Shown: positions 25,358 to 34,188 of the stretch, one piece after another
Numbering within the stretch: position 1 is the stretch's first letter
Layout: the number at the start of each line of letters is the position of its first letter
Source of the DNA: an uncultured Bacteroides sp.
Lineage (GTDB): Bacteria; Bacteroidota; Bacteroidia; Bacteroidales; Bacteroidaceae
Assembly (NCBI GenBank): GCA_900555635.1
Contig: USLU01000030.1
Span: 1-59,851, forward strand
Direction: 5' to 3'
Length of the DNA stretch: 59,851 nucleotides
The notes under the pieces: model-generated
What the model saw: the letters and a program-made list of their open reading frames with translations, nothing else
Told to the model about the DNA's origin: nothing
Database searches by the model: none
Made by a program: the position numbers and the translations under genes

Positions 25358-28180
25358 TTATTCTTTGTCAGGACTGATCATTGAAATCTCAATTTCATTC
25401 TTCTGTTTTAGCAGATCATCGACGAACTTTTGAATGTCTTTCACCGTGATGCTATTGACGATTTCTGTATAGTCTTTTATCGGATTCATACCGGTGAACA
25501 AATATTCGTCAATGCTATTCAACCAATAGCCGTTTTCCTTCAAATCTTCGGCATATTTCTTCAGCATGAATTCTTTTACCTTGTTCAGGTCACCTTCCGC
25601 AGGACCTGCTTTGGCTACATTATTCAATTCAGCAAAGATAATCTGCATCAACTTTTCTTGTTTGGCGGGAGCTGTATCGAAAATGATCTGCAACATGGCT
25701 TGTTCTTTCGGATACTTGCTCAATTGACCAAAAGTATATACTCCATATGTACCACCTTCGTCTTCACGCACTTTATTGGTATAGATCAAGTCGAGAATCT
25801 GGCTGGTCATACTCAACAGGATATCGTTTCTCAAGTCGTATTTGCATGTACCACTGAATAAAACGAAGTTAGAGGCTTTTGGTGTCTCTTGTTTACGAAT
25901 AAATTCGTTCTTGTAAGCTCCTTGGCGGATGTCCACTTTATTATCTTTGAATGCTTCTCTGCGGTTGATGGCAGGTAATGCACCTAGATATTCGGCGATA
26001 ACCGGCTTCATTTCATCAACATTTACGTTGCCTACAAAGATAAAGGTAAAATCACTGGCATCTTTATAACGATCCTGATACATGGACAATATCTTGTCGT
26101 AATTCATTTGATCGATCATGTCGGCTTTCATTCTCACCCTACGCGGATGATTCATGTAGATTCCGGATTGAATAGAGTCGCTGAAAGCCTTCATCGGATT
26201 CATATCTGCATTTTGCAAAGAAGCTTTGCTACGGCTTTTGTAAGAGGCAAAAGCATCATCGTCACGACGTGGTGCGGTAAATGTCAGATAAGTTAACTGC
26301 ATCATTGTCTCGAAGTCTTTCGGTGAGCAACTGCCGTTTACCGTCTCAGTCTTGTCACCGATACCATAGCTCACGGACGCTTTCTTACCTGCGAGTACTT
26401 TCTCTAGGTCTACTGCGCTGAAATTACCCAGACCACCTACGCTCACTGCGTCCAGACCGTTGATATTGATAATCTCCGAGTCGGGGAACAAAGAACTACC
26501 ACCCAGGCTGACACCTTTCATGCGGATTTCGTCTGCCTTGAAGTCAGTCTTCTTGATGATAACTTTCACTCCGTTGGATAATGTCAGCATAGTAGTGCCG
26601 AATATTTCATCGGTCTTTTCCGATACGATTTTGCCACCTTTAGGAGCTTCTGCCATTAAAGGTTCATCCGATACTTTATCTACGTATGCAGTCAGCTTTT
26701 CAGCTTTTACGTCTGCAAGTATTTTCTTGATGTCATCTTCGGTAGGCATTTTCAAACCTTCTTTCTGAGGTCCCAGTACGGCTACTACCTGATTATTGTC
26801 GGTAACAAGGGCAGGCATCATTTGATTCAGTGCGGCAACCGGAATATTCGGAGCTATCTGATTGATGATGGCGTATTCGCTTTCAATGCCAGGGATAGGT
26901 TCATTATCGAGGAAATGGCGAACATATTCTTCTACATATTCTTCGTTCTTGCGCTTGTCTCGTTCGTTGAAAGCTGATTCCAGCTGACGCAGATATTCTG
27001 CACGGGCACGGTTGTATTCTGTTTCGGTAAAACCAAATTGGCGTGCACGCTCTATTTCGCGAAGTAAGGTGGTGATTCCGCTATCAATCGCATCTTCTTT
27101 ACAAACTACTACACCTGTGAAGGCATCTTTGGTTTTGGCAACAAAGAAGTCATCGTCATAGGTTCCTGCATAAACATAAGGAGGATCGGCTACTTGCATC
27201 AACTCGTTCAGACGGGCATTCAGCATGTTGCTGATAAGGGTAGTCGCATAGTTCTGAACCAAATAGTCCATGGTACCTTTTTGTTCGTCAGGAGTAGCTT
27301 CATGCTTGTTGAAAATAATGGCTTGAATATTAGGCTGTTCTTTATCCTGAGCAATAAATATGATAGGCTCCTTATTATCGTTTACAGGATAATATTCACG
27401 TTTGGCAGCATTGGGCTGTGCCGGGATGTCGGAGAATATTTTCTTTATCTGGGCTTCGATGGCATCTACATCCACATCACCTACCACAATGATGCCTTGC
27501 AGGTCGGGGCGATACCACTTTTCGTAATAATCTCTTAAGGTTTGAGGTTTGAAGTTCATTACAACATCCATAGTTCCGATAGGGAAACAGTTTGCATATT
27601 TAGTGCCTTCAAACATCGTAGGCAACATCTTTTCCTGGAAACGCATCATGGCACTCATGCGTGTACGCCATTCTTCGTTGATAACGCCACGTTCTTTGTC
27701 TATTTCCACCGGGTCAAGGGTAAGGTCGTTACTCCAATCGTGCAGAATCAGCAAACAAGAATCGATGGCTCCCGGAGTAGTGACCGGTACATTGGAAATA
27801 TTGTATACGGTTTCGTCTACCGATGTATAAGCATTCAGGTTTTCACCGAACTTCACTCCGATACGTTCCAGATATTGTTTCAAGGCATCACCGGGGAAAT
27901 GGGTAGTTCCGTTGAAACACATGTGCTCCAGGAAGTGTGCCAAACCACGTTGGTCGGCTTCTTCTTGTATGGACCCTACTTTTTGGGCGATGTAAAAGTC
28001 TGCACGGTTGGCAGGCAGGCTGTTTTTGCGGATGTAATAAGTCAGTCCGTTGTCCAGCTTACCAATGCGGACATTCTTATCAACGGGGATAGGGGGCATT
28101 TGCGTCTGTGCAAATGCTTGATGGAAACTGCAGCATAATAAGATTGCTACAATCCAAAAACCACGAAAAAGATGTTTCAT
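25358..28180 (-). CDS. M16 family zinc metallopeptidase (pitrilysin-like)
   Basis: This 940-residue secreted protein has a signal peptide ending F-A-Q. The inverted zinc motif H-F-L-E-H lies near residue 83, with the third ligand in the downstream E-R-G-V-I-N-E-E-W segment. The second M16 half (about 510-930) lacks the zinc site, as usual for the inactive lobe. These periplasmic enzymes degrade small proteins and peptides inside a clam-shell chamber. It is bounded by a terminator on the 3' side and lies 74 bases from kdsA on the 5' side. Confidence 0.93.
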   Translation of the reverse strand: MKHLFRGFWIVAILLCCSFHQAFAQTQMPPIPVDKNVRIGKLDNGLTYYIRKNSLPANRADFYIAQKVGSIQEEADQRGLAHFLEHMCFNGTTHFPGDALKQYLERIGVKFGENLNAYTSVDETVYNISNVPVTTPGAIDSCLLILHDWSNDLTLDPVEIDKERGVINEEWRTRMSAMMRFQEKMLPTMFEGTKYANCFPIGTMDVVMNFKPQTLRDYYEKWYRPDLQGIIVVGDVDVDAIEAQIKKIFSDIPAQPNAAKREYYPVNDNKEPIIFIAQDKEQPNIQAIIFNKHEATPDEQKGTMDYLVQNYATTLISNMLNARLNELMQVADPPYVYAGTYDDDFFVAKTKDAFTGVVVCKEDAIDSGITTLLREIERARQFGFTETEYNRARAEYLRQLESAFNERDKRKNEEYVEEYVRHFLDNEPIPGIESEYAIINQIAPNIPVAALNQMMPALVTDNNQVVAVLGPQKEGLKMPTEDDIKKILADVKAEKLTAYVDKVSDEPLMAEAPKGGKIVSEKTDEIFGTTMLTLSNGVKVIIKKTDFKADEIRMKGVSLGGSSLFPDSEIININGLDAVSVGGLGNFSAVDLEKVLAGKKASVSYGIGDKTETVNGSCSPKDFETMMQLTYLTFTAPRRDDDAFASYKSRSKASLQNADMNPMKAFSDSIQSGIYMNHPRRVRMKADMIDQMNYDKILSMYQDRYKDASDFTFIFVGNVNVDEMKPVIAEYLGALPAINRREAFKDNKVDIRQGAYKNEFIRKQETPKASNFVLFSGTCKYDLRNDILLSMTSQILDLIYTNKVREDEGGTYGVYTFGQLSKYPKEQAMLQIIFDTAPAKQEKLMQIIFAELNNVAKAGPAEGDLNKVKEFMLKKYAEDLKENGYWLNSIDEYLFTGMNPIKDYTEIVNSITVKDIQKFVDDLLKQKNEIEISMISPDKE

Positions 28181-28254
28181 AATTCTCTGATTTTAAATTA
28201 TTCTTGTCCTATCTGTCGGAACATAGGATTGTAAATCACAGTATGCTAACAAAA

Positions 28255-29058
28255 TTATTCTTTTATTGCTTCGCGTATGCGTACTAATTTTGTTAGCAAA
28301 TCTTCTAAAAGATCGAGTTTTAACATATTGGCACCGTCGCTCTTGGCTACGGCAGGATTCTCGTGAGTTTCAATAAACAGTCCGTCCACTCCAACAGCTA
28401 CACCGGCTTTGGCAACGGTCTCGATCAGTTGCGGCATACCGCCTGTAACCCCACTGGTTTGGTTGGGTTGTTGCAACGAATGGGTTACGTCCAGAATAAC
28501 GGGGAAGCCGAAAGTCTGCATTTCAGGAATACCGCGATAATCCACCACCAGGTCTTGATAACCAAAGGTAGTACCACGCTCTGTAATCATCACATTTTTG
28601 TTGCCTGCTTCCACAATTTTCTCTGCGGCAAAGCGCATAGCAAATGGAGAAAGGAACTGTCCTTTCTTGATATTTATTATTTTACCCGTTTCAGCAGCTG
28701 CGACCAACAAGTCTGTTTGCCGGCAAAGGAAAGCTGGTATTTGTAATACGTCTACATATTCAGCAGCCATCGTTGCTTCTTCTGCAGCATGGATATCCGT
28801 AACAGTAGGCACTCCGAAAGTGTCGTGTACTTTCTTTAATACCTTCAGGGCAGTTTCATCACCGATGCCCATAAATGAATCCAAACGCGAGCGATTGGCT
28901 TTCCGGTAAGAACCCTTGAAAACGAAGGGTATTTGCAGTTTTTCTGTGATTGTTACAATACGTTCGGCAATACGCATTGCCATGTCTTCGCCTTCAATGA
29001 CGCAAGGACCTGCCAGCAAAAAAAAGTTTCCTGCAGGGTTATGTTTCAATTCAATCAT
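28255..29058 (-). CDS. kdsA: 3-deoxy-8-phosphooctulonate synthase
   Basis: This 267-residue cytosolic enzyme joins phosphoenolpyruvate and arabinose-5-phosphate to give Kdo-8-phosphate, the first committed step of the Kdo core of lipopolysaccharide. Visible motifs are A-G-P-C-V-I-E-G near the start, F-K-G-S-Y-R-K-A-N-R-S, D-I-H-A and D-V-T-H-S-L-Q. The length is normal for the family. Kdo8P synthase rather than DAHP synthase is indicated by the length and the S-Y-x-K-A-N-R-S loop. Confidence 0.96.
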   Translation of the reverse strand: MIELKHNPAGNFFLLAGPCVIEGEDMAMRIAERIVTITEKLQIPFVFKGSYRKANRSRLDSFMGIGDETALKVLKKVHDTFGVPTVTDIHAAEEATMAAEYVDVLQIPAFLCRQTDLLVAAAETGKIINIKKGQFLSPFAMRFAAEKIVEAGNKNVMITERGTTFGYQDLVVDYRGIPEMQTFGFPVILDVTHSLQQPNQTSGVTGGMPQLIETVAKAGVAVGVDGLFIETHENPAVAKSDGANMLKLDLLEDLLTKLVRIREAIKE

Positions 29059-29060
29059 AA

Positions 29061-29144
29061 GTTAGTTATAAGTTATTAGTTTTAAGTTATAAGTGATAAG
29101 CGGGGCAGTTAACAAATAACTTATAACTTATCACTTATAACTAA
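29061..29144 (+). repeat. AT-rich palindrome between lipid kinase and kdsA
   Basis: The left arm (TTAGTTATAAGTTATTAG and on) and the right arm (AATAACTTATAACTTATCACTTATAA) are inverse complements around a short G-rich loop. It uses the same units as the repeat at 23643-23779, so the two belong to one interspersed family. Confidence 0.7.
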
Positions 29145-29146
29145 TT

Positions 29147-30073
29147 TCAGTTTGGTATTATTAATGTGATCGCTTCGTGCATCACCCCGATGTCCAGCGG
29201 AAAATGGCGGTCAAGAATACGACCGTCCAAATCGACAGAAGCATTTTGTGCACGTAATACTTTTACTTTTTGAGTACGATAGGGCATTACCACTTTGTGG
29301 TTCAAGATTCTTCCTTGAATGAGCATCCACATGCCCGAGAAGAGTTGCAGCAGTTCCGGACGGTAAATTACGGAAACATCCAGCCAGCCGTTATAAGGCA
29401 CTGCGCTAGGAGCTTGCCCGTATCCCCATGCACTGCCGATGCAGACGGTCATGATGCGTCCTCGTATATGTTCACCATTTATTTTAAGGTGCATGCGATA
29501 AAGTTTCCGTTCAAAAATCATGGAGATAAATGCCATGAGGTAGGAGAGGAACTTTACTCCCCAAAAGCGTTTGGTCTGGTCGGTGATCTTTACGATGCGG
29601 GCGCCTAAGCCAATGTTGATAGCATTAAGGAAGTAGCGCGTCAGGTGTTTTTCGCCATCATAGTAATAACAGGTACCTACGTCTATCCGACGGCGGCGGT
29701 TGTTGATGATACAATCTACGGCTTCCTTATATTCCGAACTCATCTCCCAATATTTGGCAAAGTCGTTGCCGATACCGTTGGGAATGATGCCGATGGCGAT
29801 GTTTTCTTTATCTGTTGCGTTGGAGAGCATAATGCCGTTGATAGCATCGTTGAGTGCACCGTCACCGCCTACGACTACAATCGTGCGATAACCGTTGTTG
29901 GCAAGAATTCCTGCCAGGCGTTCTACCGAACCGAACCCTTCGGATTGCACGTAGTCGTATGACACACCTTTGCTGTCCATATATTCTTTGATTTCTTTCC
30001 ACCGTTTCTGCACTTTCCGTGTTCCGGCTTTGGGGTTGTATATCACCCCCCACTTTTCGGGTCCTACACTCAT
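29147..30073 (-). CDS. Diacylglycerol/lipid kinase family protein (YegS/DagK-like)
   Basis: This 308-residue protein has the DAGK catalytic domain, with the nucleotide-binding G-G-D-G-A-L-N-D-A-I-N-G near residue 70 and I-P-N-G-I-G-N-D-F-A-K near 100. The C-terminal beta-rich lobe is typical of bacterial YegS-like kinases. It phosphorylates a lipid such as diacylglycerol at the inner membrane; the exact substrate is unknown. The gene lies 67 bases downstream of miaA, with a TATCTTTG box on the minus strand at 30133-30140, right at the miaA stop, which may give it its own promoter. Confidence 0.92.
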   Translation of the reverse strand: MSVGPEKWGVIYNPKAGTRKVQKRWKEIKEYMDSKGVSYDYVQSEGFGSVERLAGILANNGYRTIVVVGGDGALNDAINGIMLSNATDKENIAIGIIPNGIGNDFAKYWEMSSEYKEAVDCIINNRRRRIDVGTCYYYDGEKHLTRYFLNAINIGLGARIVKITDQTKRFWGVKFLSYLMAFISMIFERKLYRMHLKINGEHIRGRIMTVCIGSAWGYGQAPSAVPYNGWLDVSVIYRPELLQLFSGMWMLIQGRILNHKVVMPYRTQKVKVLRAQNASVDLDGRILDRHFPLDIGVMHEAITLIIPN

Positions 30074-30140
30074 ATCTAGCTCCTTTCAGTAAGTCTTTCT
30101 TTTTCATTTAGTCGGACTGATAGCCCTGCCGACAAAGATA

Positions 30141-31061
30141 CTAAATCTCTTTAAGTTTTGACTTTACAAAGTCAATCTTTTCTTGCATCGGCCAGCGGGC
30201 ATCCATCCAATGAATCGTAAATCCGCGACGTTCCATTCCGCGGAACCAAGTCATTTGTCGTTTGGCAAACTGATGGATGGCAATTTCCAGTTCATGGAAC
30301 ATTTCGTCGTAAGTCAGTTTGCCGATAACGTAAAGCGTCAGGTATTTATATTCCAGCCCGTAATAGATCAGGTCATCCGGTGAGATACCTTGCTCTATCA
30401 GGCGGCGTACTTCATCCACCATTCCTTCGTCCAGACGTTGGTGAAGTCGGCGGGTTATCTTCTGTCGACGCAATTCCCGCTCGATGTCTATGCCTATGAT
30501 GAGGCTGTTCAATTGCGGAAACGCACGTTCGTCTACCGGAGTATGGACATAATACTCTTCTATTTCAATGGCTCGAATGGCACGTTTGGCTGTATCTACG
30601 TCCGTCGAATTATGCAGGCTTTTGTAAGTAGCCAGGATTTCCGTCAGTTCTTCCAATGACTTGTCTGCTAGGCGAGCACGCAATTCCGGATTTTCGGGTA
30701 CAGGTAATAACTTGTAGCCTTTCAACACAGATTCGAGATACATTCCGGTACCACCACATACAACGGGCAAGCAACCTTTTTGTTTAATAGTCTCATAAGC
30801 GCCAAGAAAATCACGCTGATATTCAAAAACATTGTACTTATAACCGGGTTCGGCAATATCGATGAGGTGATACGGAATCTGTTTGCCATTGACGGTATAG
30901 TCGGCTAAGTCCTTACCCGTACCAAGGTCCATTCCCCGGTAAATTTGCCGGGAATCGGCACTGATGATTTCCGTATGGAGTTCTGCTGCCAGTGCGGCGG
31001 CAAATGGGGTCTTCCCGGATGCGGTAGGTCCTAATATGGCGATTAAATCATAGTCAGGCAT
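30141..31061 (-). CDS. miaA: tRNA dimethylallyltransferase
   Basis: This 306-residue enzyme transfers a dimethylallyl group to A37 of tRNAs reading UNN codons. The P-loop G-P-T-A-S-G-K-T (11-18), S-A-D-S-R-Q-I-Y-R and G-T-G-K motifs are clear, and R-Q-x-T-W-F-R lies near the C-terminus. Bacteroides genomes often carry two miaA genes; this may be either copy. A TATCTTTG box at 31089-31096 (minus strand) sits at a good distance for its promoter. Confidence 0.94.
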   Translation of the reverse strand: MPDYDLIAILGPTASGKTPFAAALAAELHTEIISADSRQIYRGMDLGTGKDLADYTVNGKQIPYHLIDIAEPGYKYNVFEYQRDFLGAYETIKQKGCLPVVCGGTGMYLESVLKGYKLLPVPENPELRARLADKSLEELTEILATYKSLHNSTDVDTAKRAIRAIEIEEYYVHTPVDERAFPQLNSLIIGIDIERELRRQKITRRLHQRLDEGMVDEVRRLIEQGISPDDLIYYGLEYKYLTLYVIGKLTYDEMFHELEIAIHQFAKRQMTWFRGMERRGFTIHWMDARWPMQEKIDFVKSKLKEI

Positions 31062-31088
31062 ATACTAAAATTTTGCACAATCATTTTA

Positions 31089-31119
31089 CAAAGATAATAT
31101 AAATGGAGGATAATGCAAT
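31089..31119 (-). promoter_or_regulatory. Candidate miaA promoter
   Basis: On the minus strand the -7 box TATCTTTG (31089-31096) lies 28 bases before the miaA start, with ATTG (31116-31119) 19 bases further upstream in place of the TTTG -33 box. Confidence 0.5.
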
Positions 31120-31226
31120 TAAGTTTTCTTGAATTTATCGGATTACTATTTATAATGTAGTTCAAAGATATTTTGATATATGCTGAAAACTATTAAACTC
31201 TTTAAATCCTGTTATAATAGTATAGG

Positions 31227-32780
31227 TTAGTATGGTATTTTGAACCAGAAACAGGAACCTTCCCCTTCTTTTGAATCTACTCCGATAACCCCGTTCAATC
31301 GCTCTATGATGACGCGGCAGATGGCAAGTCCGAGTCCTGTTCCTTTGGCAAAAGCGTTCAATTTGACGAAGCGTTCAAAAACTTTGTCCTTTTGGTCGGC
31401 TGGGATTCCGATACCCGTATCTTTTACATAGAAAAAGATCTCGTGTGCCTCTGCATCTATGCGGTATCCCATTTTAATGGAACCTTTTGGAGTGAACTTC
31501 AGTGCATTGGTGGCTAGGTTGATAATAACTTGGGATAGACGCTTTTGGTCGGTGTTGATGATGCAATGTTCTGCTTTTTCTGCAAAAGTGATTTGCACAT
31601 CGGGCGACGTGTTTTTTGCTTGCATCTGGAGGCAAATTCGACTCAGTAGTTCGTTGATGTCTACCGAGGTGAAGTTGAATTCAATTGTACCGGCTTCTAT
31701 TTTCGAAAGGTCAAGAATGTCATTTATCAATTGTAATAATAGCTCATTGTTATTGGATATAATTGCAGAAAAATCCGTTTTGTCCTCTTGGCTCACTTCT
31801 TCCTGGCACATCATGTCTGAGAATCCTACAATAGCATTGAGCGGAGTTCGTATTTCATGGCTCATATTGGCTAGAAACGCAGATTTCAGCCGGTTGGATT
31901 CTTCGGCTTTTTCTTTCGCTTCCTTCAACATCTGGTCTATTTTCATTTTCTCAGTGATATCTTCAAAACGAAGCAGACCTCCGATGATTTCTGTTTCGTT
32001 TTTATCATCGAAGACGGGAGTTGCCGTTACCTCAAAGTCCACATCGTCTATATGGATATGATGACGTACGATCTTGCCCGATGTAATGGCTTTCTTGAAA
32101 GCGCATGGTTCACAAGGGCTGTCGCGAAGGGCACTTGTCTGATAACATATCTTTCCGGGCACATATTGTCTTCCTTTTACCAAGCTGCTGATATGTGTGG
32201 TTTCTTCCCATTGTACTTTGTAGTTTTTATCAATGTAGATGAGTCCGAAGTTGATACTTCTCAATGCTAACTTTTGTTTTCTTATAGCTTGCTCCAGTTG
32301 TTCTTTGGCGGCAATCAGTTCTCTTTCATAGTTCTTTAGTTGGGTTATCTCCCAACGGATGGCAAGCAACCACTTTTTTTCCCCGTTTTGCATGATGATT
32401 GATTTCGCAATAATCGTGTCGTGAGATACTCCGTCAGGAGTAGTGTATTTTTCTTCTCCATGATAGGTAACTCCTGCCTGTACCAATGCGAGGTCAATAG
32501 TACGATACTTTTTACCTTGCTCTTCACCATATATTTCGAAATCGGAACGTCCCAACGCTTCTTCACTGCTTATAAATGATTGGGTAGAGGCTTCTTTGTT
32601 CCAATAGGAGTATCGAAAGTCGTTTTGGATGTCTTTTACTATGATAGGAAAGGGTAGATTGTCGAGTATATTGAATGAAAAACGATTGGAATGATTGGCT
32701 TTATCGACCGCCTTACGTAGGTTATATACCCAAAGTAGCAGAAGACAGATCGCGAATATTAGAATAATATTTATTGCCAT
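31227..32780 (-). CDS. PAS-domain sensor histidine kinase
   Basis: With the ATG at 32780 the protein has 517 residues and begins M-A-I-N-I-I-L-I-F, a membrane segment. Starting at 32837 would add 19 polar residues before it. Two PAS-like domains follow (the first with D-N-L-P-F-P-I-I-V-K-D, the second with a C-Y-x-x-x-x-x-x-x-x-P-C-E-P-C Cys cluster). Then come HisKA with S-H-E-I-R-T-P-L-N-A and HATPase with N-A-L-K-F-T, D-T-G-I-G-I and G-T-G-L-G-L-A. There is no receiver domain and no response regulator gene beside it, so the partner is unknown. A TATTTTTG box at 32835-32842 (minus strand) supports the shorter start. Confidence 0.9.
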   Translation of the reverse strand: MAINIILIFAICLLLLWVYNLRKAVDKANHSNRFSFNILDNLPFPIIVKDIQNDFRYSYWNKEASTQSFISSEEALGRSDFEIYGEEQGKKYRTIDLALVQAGVTYHGEEKYTTPDGVSHDTIIAKSIIMQNGEKKWLLAIRWEITQLKNYERELIAAKEQLEQAIRKQKLALRSINFGLIYIDKNYKVQWEETTHISSLVKGRQYVPGKICYQTSALRDSPCEPCAFKKAITSGKIVRHHIHIDDVDFEVTATPVFDDKNETEIIGGLLRFEDITEKMKIDQMLKEAKEKAEESNRLKSAFLANMSHEIRTPLNAIVGFSDMMCQEEVSQEDKTDFSAIISNNNELLLQLINDILDLSKIEAGTIEFNFTSVDINELLSRICLQMQAKNTSPDVQITFAEKAEHCIINTDQKRLSQVIINLATNALKFTPKGSIKMGYRIDAEAHEIFFYVKDTGIGIPADQKDKVFERFVKLNAFAKGTGLGLAICRVIIERLNGVIGVDSKEGEGSCFWFKIPY

Positions 32781-32960
32781 TTTATTGTATGCGTGATTGT
32801 ATCTTGCGAAGATATGAATAGTTACGCATATTCCCAAAAATAATTGAGGGATATTCCAAATAGTTGGCGTTGCCCGAAATGCAGACTATGAAAAAGGACG
32901 TGAAAATGAGATGTTAAATTCTTAAACGATGTTATAAAACATGCTTTTTTCTTTGGATAA

Positions 32961-32991
32961 TTTGCAGATATGTCAGAAGTCCGTATCTTTG
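32961..32991 (+). promoter_or_regulatory. Full-consensus promoter of a candidate small RNA
   Basis: TTTG (32961-32964), 19 bases, then TATCTTTG (32984-32991) matches the Bacteroidota housekeeping promoter at both boxes. No plus-strand gene follows; a perfect terminator lies about 45 bases on. Confidence 0.7.
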
Positions 32992-32998
32992 CAATGTG

Positions 32999-33060
32999 TT
33001 TTTCATAGTATTAGATTTAAGGTTAACAAAGGTTGGAGTACAGCGGTACTCCTTTTTTTT
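32999..33060 (+). ncRNA. Candidate small RNA of about 60 nt
   Basis: Transcription from the promoter at 32961-32991 should start near 32999. The RNA would end at a classic intrinsic terminator: GGAGTAC (33035-33041), loop AGCG, GTACTCC (33046-33052), then T8 (33053-33060). Both neighbouring genes are on the minus strand, so this unit is not the leader or end of either. It contains no useful reading frame. It may be a free small RNA or act in antisense to the 3' end of the AraC gene transcript that stops at 33079. The start is an estimate. Confidence 0.65.
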
Positions 33061-33078
33061 GCCCTATAGCGTCATTTT

Positions 33079-33975
33079 TCAGTTTGCCTGCCTGTATTCA
33101 TTAGGCGAACATCCCGTTACTTTCTTGAATAATCGTGTGAAGTGTTGTGGGTATTTGAATCCTAATTCATATGCTACTTCGCTAATAGACTTGCTTGGGT
33201 CGAATATCTTTTCTTTTGCTGTATCTATCAGTTTCAATTGAATATGTTCTTGAGGCGATTTACCAGTCTCTTTCTTTATCAGATCTCCGAAGTAATTGGA
33301 GGAGAGGTGTAACTGTTCCGCACAATATTGCACGGAAGGTAAACCGATATCCTGTGGTTTATCGGACTGGAAGTAGTTGTTGAGCACATGCTCGAATTTA
33401 GTAAGAATATCCTTATTTACATTACTGCGGGTAATGAACTGACGGTCATAGAAACGCATGCAGTAGTTAAGAAATAACTCGATATTGCTTACAATGAGAT
33501 TCTTGCTATGCTTGTCGATGGAGTGTTGCAACTCTGCTTCTATGTTGTGCAGGCACTCCAGGATAGTTCTGCGTTCCTGTTCGGAGAGGTGCAAGGCTTC
33601 ATTGGATTCGTAGGAGAAGAAGGTGTAATCGTTTATGGTACGTCCCAGTGGAGTACCTCGCAGTAAGTCGGGGTGGAATACCAGGGCATAACCTTTGGGC
33701 TGGAATGTTTCGCCATTGTTGGTGATGCCTGCCACTTGTCCCGGAGCAAGGAAGACCAGGGTGCCTTCCTGATAGTCGTAGAAGTTACGTCCATAGTGCA
33801 TGTCGCCGCACTTCACATCTTTCAGAAAGATGGTATAAAAACCGAAGCGTTGGCGGTGGTGTAGCAATGGTTTGCTTTTAGACATATCTATTACATTGAC
33901 TAACGGGTGCAGAGTTTCTTGTCCCAAATGCTCGTTGTATTGGCATACATGGTCAAATATCAGCATATCTTCCAT
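33079..33975 (-). CDS. AraC-family transcriptional regulator
   Basis: With ATG 33975 the protein has 298 residues. The N-terminal half (about 20-150) is a cupin-like ligand domain, with F-Y-T-I-F-L-K-D and G-T-L-V-F-L-A-P-G-Q-V. The last 100 residues hold two helix-turn-helix motifs ending in G-F-K-Y-P-Q-H-F-T-R-L-F-K-K-x-x-G-x-S-P-N-E-Y-R. A longer start at 34008 would lie inside the gene's own -7 box (34006-34013) and is rejected. The gene is divergent from the anion transporter and may regulate it. Confidence 0.9.
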   Translation of the reverse strand: MEDMLIFDHVCQYNEHLGQETLHPLVNVIDMSKSKPLLHHRQRFGFYTIFLKDVKCGDMHYGRNFYDYQEGTLVFLAPGQVAGITNNGETFQPKGYALVFHPDLLRGTPLGRTINDYTFFSYESNEALHLSEQERRTILECLHNIEAELQHSIDKHSKNLIVSNIELFLNYCMRFYDRQFITRSNVNKDILTKFEHVLNNYFQSDKPQDIGLPSVQYCAEQLHLSSNYFGDLIKKETGKSPQEHIQLKLIDTAKEKIFDPSKSISEVAYELGFKYPQHFTRLFKKVTGCSPNEYRQAN

Positions 33976-34005
33976 ATCCTTATCTATATTATTGTGAGAT
34001 TGATA

Positions 34006-34013
34006 CAAAGGTA
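34006..34013 (-). promoter_or_regulatory. Candidate -7 box for the AraC gene
   Basis: On the minus strand TACCTTTG matches TAnnTTTG, 31 bases upstream of the chosen ATG at 33975. No clear -33 box is seen. Confidence 0.45.
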
Positions 34014-34128
34014 ATGTTTTCCGGCGGATAATTTGAATGTGAGAGGGGTAATCTGTAATAAAGGTATGAGATTAAGTAATTTGTGTAAGTTGATGGTATG
34101 AAGTGAGGTAAATACGGATAAAAACTTC

Positions 34129-34136
34129 TATTTTTG
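34129..34136 (+). promoter_or_regulatory. Candidate -7 box for the anion transporter gene
   Basis: TATTTTTG matches TAnnTTTG, 53 bases before the ATG at 34189. With the opposing box at 34006-34013 it defines a divergent promoter region of about 115 bases. Confidence 0.45.
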
Positions 34137-34188
34137 AACCATAAATAGTGCATTTTTGTTTTTAACATACACATATATCTGTTTATCT

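Noticed and set aside
33079..34008. Longer AraC protein starting at 34008
   Set aside because: That start lies inside the -7 box at 34006-34013; the ATG at 33975 fits the expected transcript.
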